Notes: generated by a model not told the origin, from the sequence alone. 64,000 nt of DNA from Gammaproteobacteria bacterium (GCA_021772975.1 JAJFKY010000006.1:124001-188000), one strand, 5' to 3'; positions 8,501 to 17,744 are shown, counted from the first letter of the stretch. Made by a program: numbers and translations.

Positions 8501-9544
8501 TCAGCGGGCGGATTTTGACTGCTTTTCCTGCTGACGCAGCTGTTTTTCGAGCGCCACTTGTTCGAACATGCTGAAGGCCCGCTCAAAATGGCTTTGATTA
8601 TTTTCCGGTGTTTTCAGCAGGAACGCCGGCGGCAGCAGGGATTCATCACTGCGCACACTGGTAGCGAAAAAATCTTCGAAGGCGCTGCTGTTCAACAGAT
8701 TGATACCCACCAGCATGGCCACCAGGCCAAGACTGATCACCGTGCGCCGCTGCAGCGAGATATGAAACGCCAGATATAAAATGCACCACAGATACAAAAA
8801 CAGCACCAGATAGCCGTTGGCGGCTTCCAGAAAATCCATCAGCCCGTCCAGACCGGCGCCGGTATTGAATTTGAGCAGGTGAATCGCAAAGCCGGCAATC
8901 ACCGAGACAAAATAAACCAGCATCAGCACCCCCAGATGGGACAGGAAATTACCGCCGCGCTTGAACAATATCGACAGCAGATAAACCAGCAGCGCCAGGC
9001 CCACGAAGCCCAGCGAAGACTGCAGATTATTACTGACGATCGAACCCCAGTTTAACTCCGTGCTGGTGGTGAAGTAGATGCTTAAGCCTTTGACCAGAAT
9101 GTAGCCCAGCACCAGCGCCGCCAGTACCGGCAGGCGTCCCAGCCACAGCAGGAACACTTCACTGAAACGGATTTTTACCGTTGCCGGCACCGGGTGATCG
9201 CCAAACAGGATACGGATTTTATTGCGCCCGATGACAAAGATATCGCCGCTGGCGACCAGCTGGCGCTCCAGACTGGTTTTGCCTTTGAGTTTTTTGATGC
9301 CGTTCAGACTGCCGTAGTCAATGATCCACAGTTGACCGTCTTCATCCAGCTGCAGACTGGCATGCCATTCATCAATATGCTCGTCGGTCAGGATCAGGTC
9401 ATTGCTGTACGCTCGGCCGATGGTTATTTTCGGATAATTGCCCAGCGCTTCGTTAAACGGGTCCGCGGTCAGATCATCCAGCCTGAATTTCTGCCGATCC
9501 AGGACATTGTGGGTGGTGCCCAGCTGTTCGATAATTACTTCCAT
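8501..9544 (-). CDS. FHA-domain integral membrane protein
   Basis: The N-terminal 120 residues form a forkhead-associated domain: IGR at 42-44, His61 and GSLNG at 78-82. The usual Ser three residues before the His is replaced by Asp58, so phosphothreonine binding may be weakened or altered. Residues 130-300 contain about five hydrophobic helices, and the C-terminus (after 310) is a charged tail. Proteins with this layout place an FHA sensor in the cytosol on a membrane anchor. Its start overlaps the end of the upstream protease gene by 10 bases, which suggests a functional pair. I know of no named homologue. Confidence 0.8.
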   Translation of the reverse strand: MEVIIEQLGTTHNVLDRQKFRLDDLTADPFNEALGNYPKITIGRAYSNDLILTDEHIDEWHASLQLDEDGQLWIIDYGSLNGIKKLKGKTSLERQLVASGDIFVIGRNKIRILFGDHPVPATVKIRFSEVFLLWLGRLPVLAALVLGYILVKGLSIYFTTSTELNWGSIVSNNLQSSLGFVGLALLVYLLSILFKRGGNFLSHLGVLMLVYFVSVIAGFAIHLLKFNTGAGLDGLMDFLEAANGYLVLFLYLWCILYLAFHISLQRRTVISLGLVAMLVGINLLNSSAFEDFFATSVRSDESLLPPAFLLKTPENNQSHFERAFSMFEQVALEKQLRQQEKQSKSAR

Positions 9545-10818
9545 TGCACTGCCCGGATAAACTGTTCATTAAACTGCCTGGCCTTGTCCTCGGTTACCCC
9601 CGACATGGTGTAATGCAGATAGACTCCTTCGCTGCGATCCAGCAGGCTTTTGGCGGCATACAACACATCATGCAAACCTGCATAATCCAGATAGGCGCGT
9701 ACACAATAGGTTGACTTGAACGGCACATCATCGAGCCAGTCAAAGCGCGTGATGTCTTCATGACAGCGAAACTCGGTAACATCATCAATGCTAGCCCGAT
9801 TGAAGGGTAAAAAATCAGCCGTTTCAAACAGGTTGTAGAACTGAATCTGATTAAGCTGGTCGCTGATGTACCAGCCAAAGTCGATTTCGATCATGCCGGT
9901 ATCCAGGCGGTTGGATAAGAAGATTCGATCGTGCACGCCACAGTCCGAGGTGTGCTGTTCATAGCGCAGATCATCATCCACTTCCGAGGTGCTGCCGCTG
10001 CAGTCAACGTAGGGTTGCACCACGGTCGGCACCATTAATGGTCCGAATTCAGTCAGATTCCAGTCACCGGCCAGCAGATCATCCACCAGCCGCGCCTGAT
10101 AATCCACCAGGTCCTGAGTGATCTGTTCCTGCAGCGAGTCATAGGCAACCCCATCGTGTCGTCGGTAACGCTGGACCAGCTCGATCAGGTATTCAGCGGC
10201 GACCAGAAAGCTGACCGAATTACCCGCACCGGCGACATTAATGCCGACCACTTCACCCCGCATATTGACCGCCGGCCCGCCACTCATGCCCGGATTGAGT
10301 GCGCCGGTGAAGTGGATGTTTTTCTGAAAACTTTTTTTAAGCTGGCCGTTGTAAGTGCCCGGAACCAGACTCAGGCCAATATCGTAAGGGTTGCCCATGG
10401 CGACAATCGGCGCGCCCTGCTCGGGCAGTTCTCGAGTGATGTTGAAAGCCCAGTTTTCCTGCAGTTGCACCGGCTCATCAGATCGTATTTTGACCAGCGC
10501 CAGATCGTTAACCACGTCCACCGCGACCACTTCCAGATCGCCCCGCTGATCCTCGCTGTCCTTGTATTCCAGATTGTATTTATCCGGGTGCAGCACATGC
10601 GCGGAAACCACATGATAATTGGTTGCCAGCAGACCATCCCGGAACAACAGAAAACCGCTGCCGATAATGTTTTTGTTGCTGCTGGCCTGATCGGTAACTT
10701 CAATCACGTACAGGCCGGATTTTTGCCGCGCAAACAGCTCGCTGTGTTCTTCCTGGGCATGGCCTGGCGGGTGTATGACCACCACTGACAGCAATAAGAT
10801 GATGAGATATCGATACAT
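9535..10818 (-). CDS. Secreted HtrA/trypsin-like serine protease
   Basis: This 427-residue protein has a signal peptide (1-22, ending GHAQ) and a trypsin-like protease domain (about 30-210). The catalytic triad is visible as His69 in NYHVV, Asp105 in NDLALVKI and Ser179 in GMSGGP. No PDZ domain follows. Instead there is an unassigned ~200-residue C-terminal region with four cysteines. It is therefore not DegP (the window has a separate MucD). The coding end overlaps the FHA membrane protein gene, so the two are probably co-translated. Confidence 0.85.
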   Translation of the reverse strand: MYRYLIILLLSVVVIHPPGHAQEEHSELFARQKSGLYVIEVTDQASSNKNIIGSGFLLFRDGLLATNYHVVSAHVLHPDKYNLEYKDSEDQRGDLEVVAVDVVNDLALVKIRSDEPVQLQENWAFNITRELPEQGAPIVAMGNPYDIGLSLVPGTYNGQLKKSFQKNIHFTGALNPGMSGGPAVNMRGEVVGINVAGAGNSVSFLVAAEYLIELVQRYRRHDGVAYDSLQEQITQDLVDYQARLVDDLLAGDWNLTEFGPLMVPTVVQPYVDCSGSTSEVDDDLRYEQHTSDCGVHDRIFLSNRLDTGMIEIDFGWYISDQLNQIQFYNLFETADFLPFNRASIDDVTEFRCHEDITRFDWLDDVPFKSTYCVRAYLDYAGLHDVLYAAKSLLDRSEGVYLHYTMSGVTEDKARQFNEQFIRAVQWK

Positions 10819-10901
10819 TGTTTGTTTCCGCTTAATTGTCCGCAGGCAGGTTCAAACCGATGACCCATGCCTGCGCTGAGTGGTCACTAAAGCCAAGTCG
10901 G

Positions 10902-11282
10902 CTAACCCTTGCCCAACTGCCACAGACTGGCGTCCAGGCCAGTACCGTGATCGGCATCAGGCGGAGTACCGCTGAGCAGATAACCGCCGGCGATATGCCG
11001 ACCCTGAAACACCACGCCTTCCGCTTCCAGCAATTCGCGCTGGCGCTGATAACCGGGTGAGTCCGGCGGAAACGCGATCCGCCCGTTAGCACCCACCACC
11101 CGCTGCCAGGGCAACTGCAGTTTGTCCGGCGCCCGCTTCAAAGCCGGACTGACCCGGCGGGCCGCGCGGCCCAGGCCGGCCGCCCGCGCGACCGCTCCGT
11201 AACTCATGACCTGGCCTTTCGGAATCGCGCCCACCACTTTCCAGATGCGCGCATCCACCGATTGCTGCTGGCTTTCAGCCAT
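10902..11282 (-). CDS. Alkyltransferase-like (ATL) DNA-base-binding protein
   Basis: This 126-residue protein has the DNA-binding fold of O6-alkylguanine-DNA methyltransferase (IPKGQVMSYGAVA, helix-turn-helix region RRVSPAL). The reactive PCHRV box reads PWQRV, with Trp59 in place of the alkyl-acceptor Cys. That substitution defines ATL proteins (E. coli YbaZ, fission yeast Atl1), which bind O6-alkylguanine and hand it to nucleotide excision repair. The start is the ATG at 11282, overlapping the DUF455 stop by 8 bases; a longer in-frame extension has no homology. The C-terminal 40 residues extend beyond the core domain. Confidence 0.9.
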   Translation of the reverse strand: MAESQQQSVDARIWKVVGAIPKGQVMSYGAVARAAGLGRAARRVSPALKRAPDKLQLPWQRVVGANGRIAFPPDSPGYQRQRELLEAEGVVFQGRHIAGGYLLSGTPPDADHGTGLDASLWQLGKG

Positions 11283-12108
11283 GCGCGGCGCGGCGCAGCA
11301 TGGCCAGTTCAGACTCTGAAAACAACGCCCGGCGGCGTGCTGGTTCATTCAATGGTAGTTTGATCTGTCCCTGGTAATAGTGTTCCATCAGGTGCTGAAA
11401 AGTGTGATCCGGTTCCAGTTGACGCGCGGCGCAGCAATGCCGGAACCAGCGGCTGCCGATTTCCACATGGCGCTCCTCCTCATGCAGGATAATTTCCAGA
11501 ATCCCAACGGTTTCCGGGTCTCCAACCGAGCGTAGCCGCTCAATCATGCCGGGGGTTACGTCCAGACCGCGCGCCTCCAGTACGCGCGGTACCAGCGCCA
11601 TGCGGATCAATACATCGTGCGCGGTTTTTTCCGCCATCTCCCACAGGCCGTTGTGCGCCGGAAAATCGCCATAGTGATAACCTAGCTGCTGCAGGCGCCC
11701 GGCCAGCAATAAAAAGTGTTTGGCCTCATCGGCGGCCACGCTTAACCAGTCGTGGTAATAATCCAGCGGCATGCCGGTAAACCGCACAGCGGCGTCCAGC
11801 GCCAGATTAATGGCGTTGAATTCGATATGCGCGATGGCGTGGATCAGGGCCGCCCGTCCGGACGGCTTGCCCAGGCGGCGGCGCGGGACCTCTGAGGGTG
11901 GCACCATGCCGGGTTGCTCAGGGCGGCCCGGCTGGTCCGGAGCCAGCGACTGTAACGGCACGCTCACTGCAAGGCGCTGTTCGGCCACCGCCCGCCAGAG
12001 AAGCTGGCAGGCCCGCGCCTTGGTTTCCGGATGCTGCTGCTGTAACGCTGACAGCGCCTGATTTAAAGCATCATCAGCCAGCGGGGTATCAGGACTGGTT
12101 GATGGCAT
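11275..12108 (-). CDS. DUF455 ferritin-like di-iron-type protein
   Basis: This 277-residue protein belongs to the DUF455 family. The predicted helical bundle carries ferritin-like metal motifs: [21 protein letters not shown], and [10 protein letters not shown] near the C-terminus, with Glu and His ligands suitable for a di-iron site. Relatives resemble tRNA hydroxylase MiaE-type folds, but no substrate is known. The start is the ATG at 12108, 20 bases inside icd; a TTG precedes it. It overlaps both icd and the ATL gene, so all three are likely translated from one message. Confidence 0.8.
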   Translation of the reverse strand: MPSTSPDTPLADDALNQALSALQQQHPETKARACQLLWRAVAEQRLAVSVPLQSLAPDQPGRPEQPGMVPPSEVPRRRLGKPSGRAALIHAIAHIEFNAINLALDAAVRFTGMPLDYYHDWLSVAADEAKHFLLLAGRLQQLGYHYGDFPAHNGLWEMAEKTAHDVLIRMALVPRVLEARGLDVTPGMIERLRSVGDPETVGILEIILHEEERHVEIGSRWFRHCCAARQLEPDHTFQHLMEHYYQGQIKLPLNEPARRRALFSESELAMLRRAAHG

Positions 12109-13342
12109 CAATCAGGTGATCAGCAAACCCGCTGGTCGATACCGTGGTAGCGTTATCCAGCATTCTGGCGAAGTCATAGGTAACCACCTGCTGACCCACC
12201 ACTTTTTCAAAGGCATTTTCGATCAGCCGGCCAACTTCAGTCCAGCCGATATAGTCGAACATCATCGCCCCTGAAAACAGCAGCGAACTGGGGTTGACCT
12301 TGTCCTGACCGGCATATTTGGGCGCGGTGCCGTGGGTGGCCTCAAACACGCCGATATGATCAGCGAAATTGGCGCCGGGGGCGATGCCAATACCACCGAC
12401 TTCCGCTGCCAGCGCATCGGATAAATAATCACCGTTCAGGTTCATGGTGGCCAGTACATCAAACTCACCTGGGCGCAACTGCATCAGCTGGAACATGATG
12501 TCGGCGATGCGGTCCTTGATCACAATTTTGCCCGCCGGCGCTTTGCCATCGTGCTTTTCCCAGACCTCATCTTCGGTGATGGTGTGCTCGCCGTATTCCT
12601 GCGCGGCGACCTCGTAGCCCCACTGGCGGAAGGCGCCCTCGGTGAACTTCATGATATTGCCTTTGTGCACCAGCGTAACACTGTCGCGCTGCTTCTCGAT
12701 CGCAAACTCGATGGCCTTGCGCACCAGCCGCTTGGAACCGAACTCGGAAATCGGCTTAATCCCCAGACCGGCGTCCTGGAAGAATTCCGCACCCATTTCC
12801 TCGCGCAGAAATTTGGCCAGTTTTTTGTTTTCTTCGGTGCCGGATTGATACTCCAGACCGGCGTATACGTCTTCGGTGTTTTCCCGGAAAATCACCACAT
12901 CGATCTCTTCGGGTTTGCGCAATGGTGAGGGCACGCCCTGATAATATTTGACCGGCCGCACGCAGGCGTACAGATCCAGGGTTTGCCGCAGTGAAACGTT
13001 CAGAGAGCGGAAACCGCCACCTACCGGCGTGGTCAGTGGTCCCTTGATGGCTACCATCAGATCCTGAATCGCTTCCAGGGTTTCCGCCGGGAAATAATCA
13101 CCGTCGTAAATGCCCGCGGCCTTCTCGCCCAGATACAGTTCAGCCCAATGGACTTTACGGCGCTCACCATAGGCTTTAGCTACCGCTGCATCCCATACCC
13201 GCAAGCAGGCGTTGGTGATGTCCGGGCCAATACCATCGCCTTCAATAAATCCCAGTATCGGCTGATCCGGTACCTGCAGTTTATTGTCGACGACACGTAC
13301 TTTCTCACCCGTTTCGGGCAGTTTAATATGCTGATAAGCCAT
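12089..13342 (-). CDS. icd: NADP-dependent isocitrate dehydrogenase
   Basis: This is the TCA-cycle enzyme converting isocitrate to 2-oxoglutarate and CO2 with NADP+. It has 417 residues, matching E. coli Icd (416). The substrate-binding and phosphorylation-loop Ser113 lies in RSLNVSLRQ, and the conserved NLNGDYLSD and [11 protein letters not shown] segments are present. A strong AGGAG ribosome site precedes the ATG at 13342. Its product feeds glutamate synthesis and could supply 2-oxoglutarate to the ferredoxin oxidoreductase at 31-35 kb. It is the first gene of the minus-strand run down to 5.7 kb. Confidence 0.97.
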   Translation of the reverse strand: MAYQHIKLPETGEKVRVVDNKLQVPDQPILGFIEGDGIGPDITNACLRVWDAAVAKAYGERRKVHWAELYLGEKAAGIYDGDYFPAETLEAIQDLMVAIKGPLTTPVGGGFRSLNVSLRQTLDLYACVRPVKYYQGVPSPLRKPEEIDVVIFRENTEDVYAGLEYQSGTEENKKLAKFLREEMGAEFFQDAGLGIKPISEFGSKRLVRKAIEFAIEKQRDSVTLVHKGNIMKFTEGAFRQWGYEVAAQEYGEHTITEDEVWEKHDGKAPAGKIVIKDRIADIMFQLMQLRPGEFDVLATMNLNGDYLSDALAAEVGGIGIAPGANFADHIGVFEATHGTAPKYAGQDKVNPSSLLFSGAMMFDYIGWTEVGRLIENAFEKVVGQQVVTYDFARMLDNATTVSTSGFADHLIDAINQS

Positions 13343-13429
13343 GCAAACTCCTTGCTTCTAATGGCGGTGAACCGGCCCGTCAGACTGCTTTGACGGACAG
13401 CTGCCGCGCTGCACTGTTCAAAGCGTTCA

Positions 13430-13438
13430 AGTATAGCA
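13430..13438 (-). promoter_or_regulatory. Extended -10 promoter candidate for icd
   Basis: Read on the minus strand this is TGCTATACT, an extended -10 (TGn plus TATACT, five of six to consensus). It lies about 90 bases before the icd ATG. No convincing -35 is seen, as is common for extended -10 promoters. Confidence 0.4.
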
Positions 13439-13570
13439 GGCGCATTGCGGCTTGTGCGCCGACTGGAACGATGCGCCCGGCCAGTGCCGGTACAGGACTG
13501 ACCGGTCACCAGCTTACAGTCTTCTTAACAACTCGCTGGTATTATGGCGGCTGGTTACAGGTATACAGTG

Positions 13571-14374
13571 ATGCGGCGGTCGGCGTTATTCCAATCCAGG
13601 GATTTAGTGGTAGTGGCTGCGCTGCTGGCGTCACTGCTGGCGCACGTTTTTTTCCTGACCGGCCTGGAACTGCGCTTTTCCGATTCTCCGGCACTGCCTG
13701 ATAACCCGCCGCTGTTGCGTATCAGCCTGGCTAACGCTGTCACAGCTCAGCCCGCACCCGTTATACCGGTGACGATCCCCAGAATGCCGGAACCTGAACT
13801 GGAACCCGACCCTGAACCTGGACCTGCGCCTGAGCCGCTGGCGGCAGCACCCAGTCAGGCCAGTCCAACGGTGCGCGCCGATGATATTGAGCAGCGCGAA
13901 CCTGGCGAACCGGCGGTAACGCAGCCGCCAGTGTTAAATACCACCACCATCAAGCGTCAGTTACTGGCGTCCATTCGCCAGTCCGACCGGCCCGCGGCAA
14001 CACCGCCTGTTAACGAGCTGCCTGCTAACTGGACCCAGGATGCCCTGCCCGACGCCAAGCTGTCGCCGCAACCATTGCTGGAACCATTGGCATATACCGG
14101 ACCGGTCACAACCGAGCGCTGGAAAAGCGCGGATGGCAATCCGGAAACACGCACGGTGCTGTCGGACGGCACGGTTATCTGCGGGCGTGGGCATACCCTG
14201 CTGCCCAACAGCAGCTTTGAGGCCAACCTGATGCTGCACAAGCTGTGTGGCAAACAGACCGGAGGGCGAGATAACCAGAATAAACTGGCTCGTTACCACT
14301 CCGCCTATCAGAGCGAAGAACCGGCTGAGGAGAATGCCGTGGAGCCTACTGAAACCGGCGGGCCCGCCGATTAG
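13571..14374 (+). CDS. Proline/glutamate-rich TonB-like single-pass protein of unknown function
   Basis: I do not recognise a named family. The 267-residue protein begins with a basic tip and one membrane helix (about 11-30). A Pro/Glu-rich linker follows (about 60-100, PEPELEPDPEPGPAPEP), then a low-complexity stretch and a short C-terminal domain (about 170-240, with TVICGRGHTLLPNSSF and a second Cys). This layout resembles TonB or periplasm-spanning linker proteins, but the usual TonB C-terminal YP motif is absent. ATG 13571 places the helix at the N-terminus; an ATG at 13544 would add nine residues. It diverges from icd. Confidence 0.6.
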   Translation: MRRSALFQSRDLVVVAALLASLLAHVFFLTGLELRFSDSPALPDNPPLLRISLANAVTAQPAPVIPVTIPRMPEPELEPDPEPGPAPEPLAAAPSQASPTVRADDIEQREPGEPAVTQPPVLNTTTIKRQLLASIRQSDRPAATPPVNELPANWTQDALPDAKLSPQPLLEPLAYTGPVTTERWKSADGNPETRTVLSDGTVICGRGHTLLPNSSFEANLMLHKLCGKQTGGRDNQNKLARYHSAYQSEEPAEENAVEPTETGGPAD

Positions 14375-14526
14375 TCTGATCGCTCTAGTCTGGCTCGACA
14401 GGCGGACTCAGCAGAGCGACATCACCATCAGTTAGCTATTCTTACCACTTTTTGGCATAGAAAGCTGTTTTATTCTTTTTGTTAACCTGATTTACCTATT
14501 CTAATGAAGTAAAGCATCAAACTTTA

Positions 14527-14544
14527 TTGGCACGGTTATTGCAT
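14527..14544 (+). promoter_or_regulatory. Sigma-54 (RpoN) promoter
   Basis: The sequence TTGGCACGGTTATTGCAT matches the sigma-54 consensus TTGGCACG-N4-TTGCW exactly. The -24 GG (14529-14530) and -12 GC (14541-14542) are separated by the required 10 bases. Transcription would start near 14554, about 20 bases before the ATG of the small membrane protein. The upstream 130 bases are AT-rich, suitable for DNA bending by IHF, but I cannot define an enhancer site. Confidence 0.8.
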
Positions 14545-14574
14545 ATTTTCATATACTCACAGTGGAGGACCAAT

Positions 14575-14790
14575 ATGGGACAAGGCTCAACAGGTAATGT
14601 TATCGCTGCATTGGCCAGTTTCTTTATTCCGGGGCTGGGACAGTTGTTACAAGGCCGCTGGATACTGGCCGGATTTATGTTCATTGCAGCCGCGTTGCTG
14701 TGGCTGTTGCTACTAGGCTGGGTGATTCATTTATGGTCGATTATCGATGCGGCCATGTTTGATCAACCGCACCGCCGTTATCGTCACTGA
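14575..14790 (+). CDS. Small membrane protein under sigma-54 control
   Basis: This 71-residue protein has two closely spaced hydrophobic segments. The first contains FFIPGLGQLLQGR, a motif common in small TM2-like membrane proteins; the second is a Leu-rich helix (about 28-58). The tail is short and basic (HRRYRH). The ATG at 14575 is preceded by GGAGG at a good distance, so I prefer it to an ATG at 14527, which lies inside the promoter. The perfect sigma-54 promoter implies regulated expression under nitrogen limitation, envelope stress or motility control. Function is unknown. Confidence 0.72.
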   Translation: MGQGSTGNVIAALASFFIPGLGQLLQGRWILAGFMFIAAALLWLLLLGWVIHLWSIIDAAMFDQPHRRYRH

Positions 14791-14803
14791 CGGACACCGC
14801 ACT

Positions 14804-14828
14804 GGCCGGACTGAGGCTCAGTCCGGCC
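14804..14828 (+). terminator. Hairpin after the small membrane protein
   Basis: A perfect 11-bp inverted repeat (GGCCGGACTGA, loop GGC, TCAGTCCGGCC) lies 14 bases after the stop codon. There is no T-tract, so termination would have to be Rho-aided; it may instead protect the 3' end. Confidence 0.5.
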
Positions 14829-14950
14829 GCCGGTAATAACACACCACGCGGTTTTTACCGGTCTGCTCAAATCTGCCCAGCAGAACTGCGTTCAGAACCT
14901 GAATCATGCGATAATCGGCGGTCTGTTATTGATTTCCAAGGAGTAGCCCA

Positions 14951-15544
14951 ATGCCGCATATGCAGCCCCTGCCAGCCGACCACACCCCCGCCCTGGCTGA
15001 GGACTTCGCCGTGTTTGAACAAATTCTCGGATTCGTGCCCAACAGCCTGCTGACCATGCAACGCCGGCCCAAGATGGTGCAGGGCTTTGCCGAGCTCACC
15101 AAGGGTGTGATGGACCCCAATGGTGAAGTTGACCTGGGCTTCAAACGCCTGCTGGCACATTTTTCCAGCCGCGCAGCGGGCTGCCAGTACTGCGAAGCAC
15201 ACTCCCTGGTGGCGGCCAAAATCCATGGCATTTCTCAGGCCAAGCTGGACGCGATCTGGGATTTTCAGAGCAGCGCTCTATACACTCCGGCCGAACGCGT
15301 GGCGCTGGAATATGCGCTGGCTGCCGGTAGCGTACCCAACGCGGTTGACGCTGAATTGATGCAGCGCATGCGGCAGCACTGGAGTGATGATCAGATCGTT
15401 GAAATTCTGGGGGTCATCAGTTTATATGGCTTCCTGAACCGCTGGAACGATTCAATGGCCACCGAACTGGAAGACTCGCCCATTCAGATGGGTGAAAGAG
15501 TGCTGTCATCGGGTGGCTGGACCGGCGGCAAGCACCGCGAATAA
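14951..15544 (+). CDS. Carboxymuconolactone decarboxylase/AhpD-like protein
   Basis: This 197-residue, all-helical protein has the AhpD-like redox motif GCQYCEAHS (CxxC followed by His). That motif is typical of peroxidase-related members of the carboxymuconolactone decarboxylase family. AhpD-like proteins reduce peroxides or disulfides through the cysteine pair. The ATG at 14951 has a strong AAGGAG site 7 bases upstream. It appears to be a single-gene unit followed by a bidirectional terminator. The physiological substrate is not deducible. Confidence 0.82.
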   Translation: MPHMQPLPADHTPALAEDFAVFEQILGFVPNSLLTMQRRPKMVQGFAELTKGVMDPNGEVDLGFKRLLAHFSSRAAGCQYCEAHSLVAAKIHGISQAKLDAIWDFQSSALYTPAERVALEYALAAGSVPNAVDAELMQRMRQHWSDDQIVEILGVISLYGFLNRWNDSMATELEDSPIQMGERVLSSGGWTGGKHRE

Positions 15545-15622
15545 AACAGTGCTTATATAGTGGCTGGACGAAATAACGCTCTTAAATAAATCGGCGGATT
15601 CTGCTCAACTATTTCCGCCAGC

Positions 15623-15652
15623 AAAAAAGCCGGTCACTGACCGGCTTTTTTT
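15623..15652. terminator. Bidirectional intrinsic terminator
   Basis: A GCCGGTC stem (15629-15635), loop ACT and GACCGGC (15639-15645) are flanked by an A-tract on the left and a T-tract on the right. It therefore works in both directions, ending the AhpD-like gene on the plus strand and rpoH on the minus strand. Confidence 0.85.
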
Positions 15653-15672
15653 ACAGCATTGCAGTTGGCTGT

Positions 15673-16536
15673 TCAGGTCGCGAAGCTGGTGCGCATTTTC
15701 TTTAACGCGCTGGCTTCCAACTGCCGGATACGCTCGGCGGATACGCCGTAGCGATCAGCCAGTTCCTGCAGAGTTGATTTATGCTCACCCAACCAGCGGC
15801 TGCCGATAATGTCGCGGCTGCGCTCATCCAGAGAATCAATGCCCCGGTACAGCAAAGCCTGCTGATGCGATTCCATATCATCACGCTCAGCGACTGATTC
15901 CGGGCTGGGCGCGGCGTTTTCCAGAAATGCCGCCGGCGCGACCCAGGCTTCCTCGTCATCCGCATTGGGGGGCAGGTCAAACGAGGTGTCCTGACCGGAC
16001 AGACGTTTTTCCATTTCCAGCACCACTTCCGGCTTGACACCCAGATCACTGGCTACCCGCTTGACTTCAGCGGCATTCAACCAGCCCAGGCGCTTTTTGT
16101 TTTTGCGCAGATTGAAAAAGAGTTTACGCTGCGCTTTGGTCGTGGCAACCTTGACGATCCGCCAGTTGCGCAGAATAAACTCGTGCATTTCGGCGCGAAT
16201 CCAATGCACCGCGAATGACACCAGCCGTACTCCGACCTTGGGATCAAAGCGCTTGACGGCCTTCATCAAGCCGATATTGCCTTCCTGGATCAGGTCAGCC
16301 AGCGGCAGCCCGTAACCGGAATAACCCTTGGCCACATGCACCACAAAGCGCAGATGCGCCATGACCAGTCCTTTGGCCGCTTCCAGATCATTCTGCTCAC
16401 GGTAACGGGTCGCCAGATCCTGTTCTTCTTCCAGCGATAATACCGCGATGCGGTTGACTTCACCGATGTAGGCATCCAGGCTGCCAAGGCTGGCCGTGAG
16501 CAACATTTGACTGGGAACCAATGCTTTAGTCGTCAT
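15673..16536 (-). CDS. rpoH: RNA polymerase sigma factor RpoH (sigma-32)
   Basis: This is the heat-shock sigma factor, 287 residues. The diagnostic RpoH box [10 protein letters not shown] is present, together with region 2 ([19 protein letters not shown]) and region 4 ([14 protein letters not shown] and an HTH). It directs transcription of chaperone and protease genes. A TAGGAGG ribosome site precedes the ATG. A palindrome TTACAATTGTAA at 16563-16574 lies 26 bases upstream of the start and may be a regulatory site. The position after ftsE-ftsX is the conserved gammaproteobacterial order. Confidence 0.97.
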   Translation of the reverse strand: MTTKALVPSQMLLTASLGSLDAYIGEVNRIAVLSLEEEQDLATRYREQNDLEAAKGLVMAHLRFVVHVAKGYSGYGLPLADLIQEGNIGLMKAVKRFDPKVGVRLVSFAVHWIRAEMHEFILRNWRIVKVATTKAQRKLFFNLRKNKKRLGWLNAAEVKRVASDLGVKPEVVLEMEKRLSGQDTSFDLPPNADDEEAWVAPAAFLENAAPSPESVAERDDMESHQQALLYRGIDSLDERSRDIIGSRWLGEHKSTLQELADRYGVSAERIRQLEASALKKMRTSFAT

Positions 16537-16766
16537 AACCCAATCCTCCTAAACTTAACTGGTTACAATTGTAACAAATTTTACGGGTCGCGTGATAATG
16601 TCCGCTGGCATGGCGTTATGCCAGGCGGTAATAAGCACACAGCAATCCAATCCGGTGCTATGACAGTCCGCCCTGGACGAAGTTTCGCACCGCCTTGGTC
16701 AAACCCGGAAGGCAAAATGCCCCGCCAGCGCAGTTCATCGGTCAGCGGCATTGTCAACCCGAACGG

Positions 16767-17744
16767 CTAGGCCGGATTGAGTTCGCGCAGACGCCGGTTA
16801 ACGGCGATATACGCACCCGCCTGGCCTAAAAAACCACATCCGATCAACAGCAGGCAGAGCATACCGGGAGGCGGCAACCACACCCTGGCCTGTTGATTAT
16901 AGGCATCGGCCAGCCGCGCCAGATCGCCGCCCAGCCATAACGCCGCCAGCAACACGATCAGCACCGCTATCAGGCCACCCATTGCGCCGTACCAGAAGCC
17001 GGTGTACAGAAATGGCCGCCGAATAAATGCCCGGGTAGCGCCGGCCAGTGCCAGCACATCAATTTCATCCTGGCGATTCTGGATATCCAGCCGGATGGTA
17101 TTGCTGATCACCAGCACCACCCCGATTCCGAACAACACCGCCAGCAACTGCAAAGTGTTGCGCGCCAATTGCAAAATACCCTGCAGACGATGCAACCAGC
17201 GCCAGTCGGCCTGAGCCGATTCAATCCCAGGGTGCTGTTGCAACCGGGCCAGCAAATCAGTCAAGGCCGATGCATCGTCCAGCGCGGGAATCACCAGCAA
17301 CACCCACGGCAAAGGATTGCTGTCGAGCAACTCCAGGGCGCTGCCAAAACCGCCACTGGTCTGCAACTCACGCAAGCCCTGCTGAGGGGAAATATGATCG
17401 ACCCGGCTTATCGTCGGCCATTCGGCCAACTCGTTGATCAGCGCATCCACCGGCAGTGGAATAGCATCGTCATCCGCGTTGCCAGCCGCTTCGGCAGCAG
17501 CCACAAATACGGTGATGCTTTCCAGGGTATCGAGTTTGCGCAGGCCTTCCAGGTTACCCATCACCACCCATAACAGCAGCGGCAGACACAATGCCAACCC
17601 CAATACCGCGGTGGTCAGCAGACTGGCCACCGGATGCCGCAACAAATTGCCGATGCTGTACATCAGGCTGTAGGCGTGCTGCCGCAGCCAGCCACGCAAG
17701 CGGTTGCGCAAGGGCGGTTTTTGCCGGTCGCTGATGGTACTCAA
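16767..17744 (-). CDS. ftsX: Cell-division transporter subunit FtsX
   Basis: FtsX is the membrane partner of FtsE. The FtsEX complex activates septal peptidoglycan hydrolases and helps divisome assembly. The protein has 325 residues, an N-terminal cytoplasmic tail, one helix near 40-60, a periplasmic domain (about 65-200) and three C-terminal helices, as in E. coli. The start overlaps the ftsE stop by 4 bases. The 16537-16766 gap to rpoH holds no convincing gene. Confidence 0.93.
   Translation of the reverse strand: MSTISDRQKPPLRNRLRGWLRQHAYSLMYSIGNLLRHPVASLLTTAVLGLALCLPLLLWVVMGNLEGLRKLDTLESITVFVAAAEAAGNADDDAIPLPVDALINELAEWPTISRVDHISPQQGLRELQTSGGFGSALELLDSNPLPWVLLVIPALDDASALTDLLARLQQHPGIESAQADWRWLHRLQGILQLARNTLQLLAVLFGIGVVLVISNTIRLDIQNRQDEIDVLALAGATRAFIRRPFLYTGFWYGAMGGLIAVLIVLLAALWLGGDLARLADAYNQQARVWLPPPGMLCLLLIGCGFLGQAGAYIAVNRRLRELNPA

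Noticed and set aside
10902-11282. Assignment as an active O6-methylguanine-DNA methyltransferase
   Set aside because: The acceptor cysteine of the PCHRV motif is Trp59 here, so alkyl transfer is not expected.
16537-16766. Possible small gene between rpoH and ftsX (plus-strand frame 16507-16770)
   Set aside because: It overlaps the rpoH start, has no ribosome site and no similarity I recognise.
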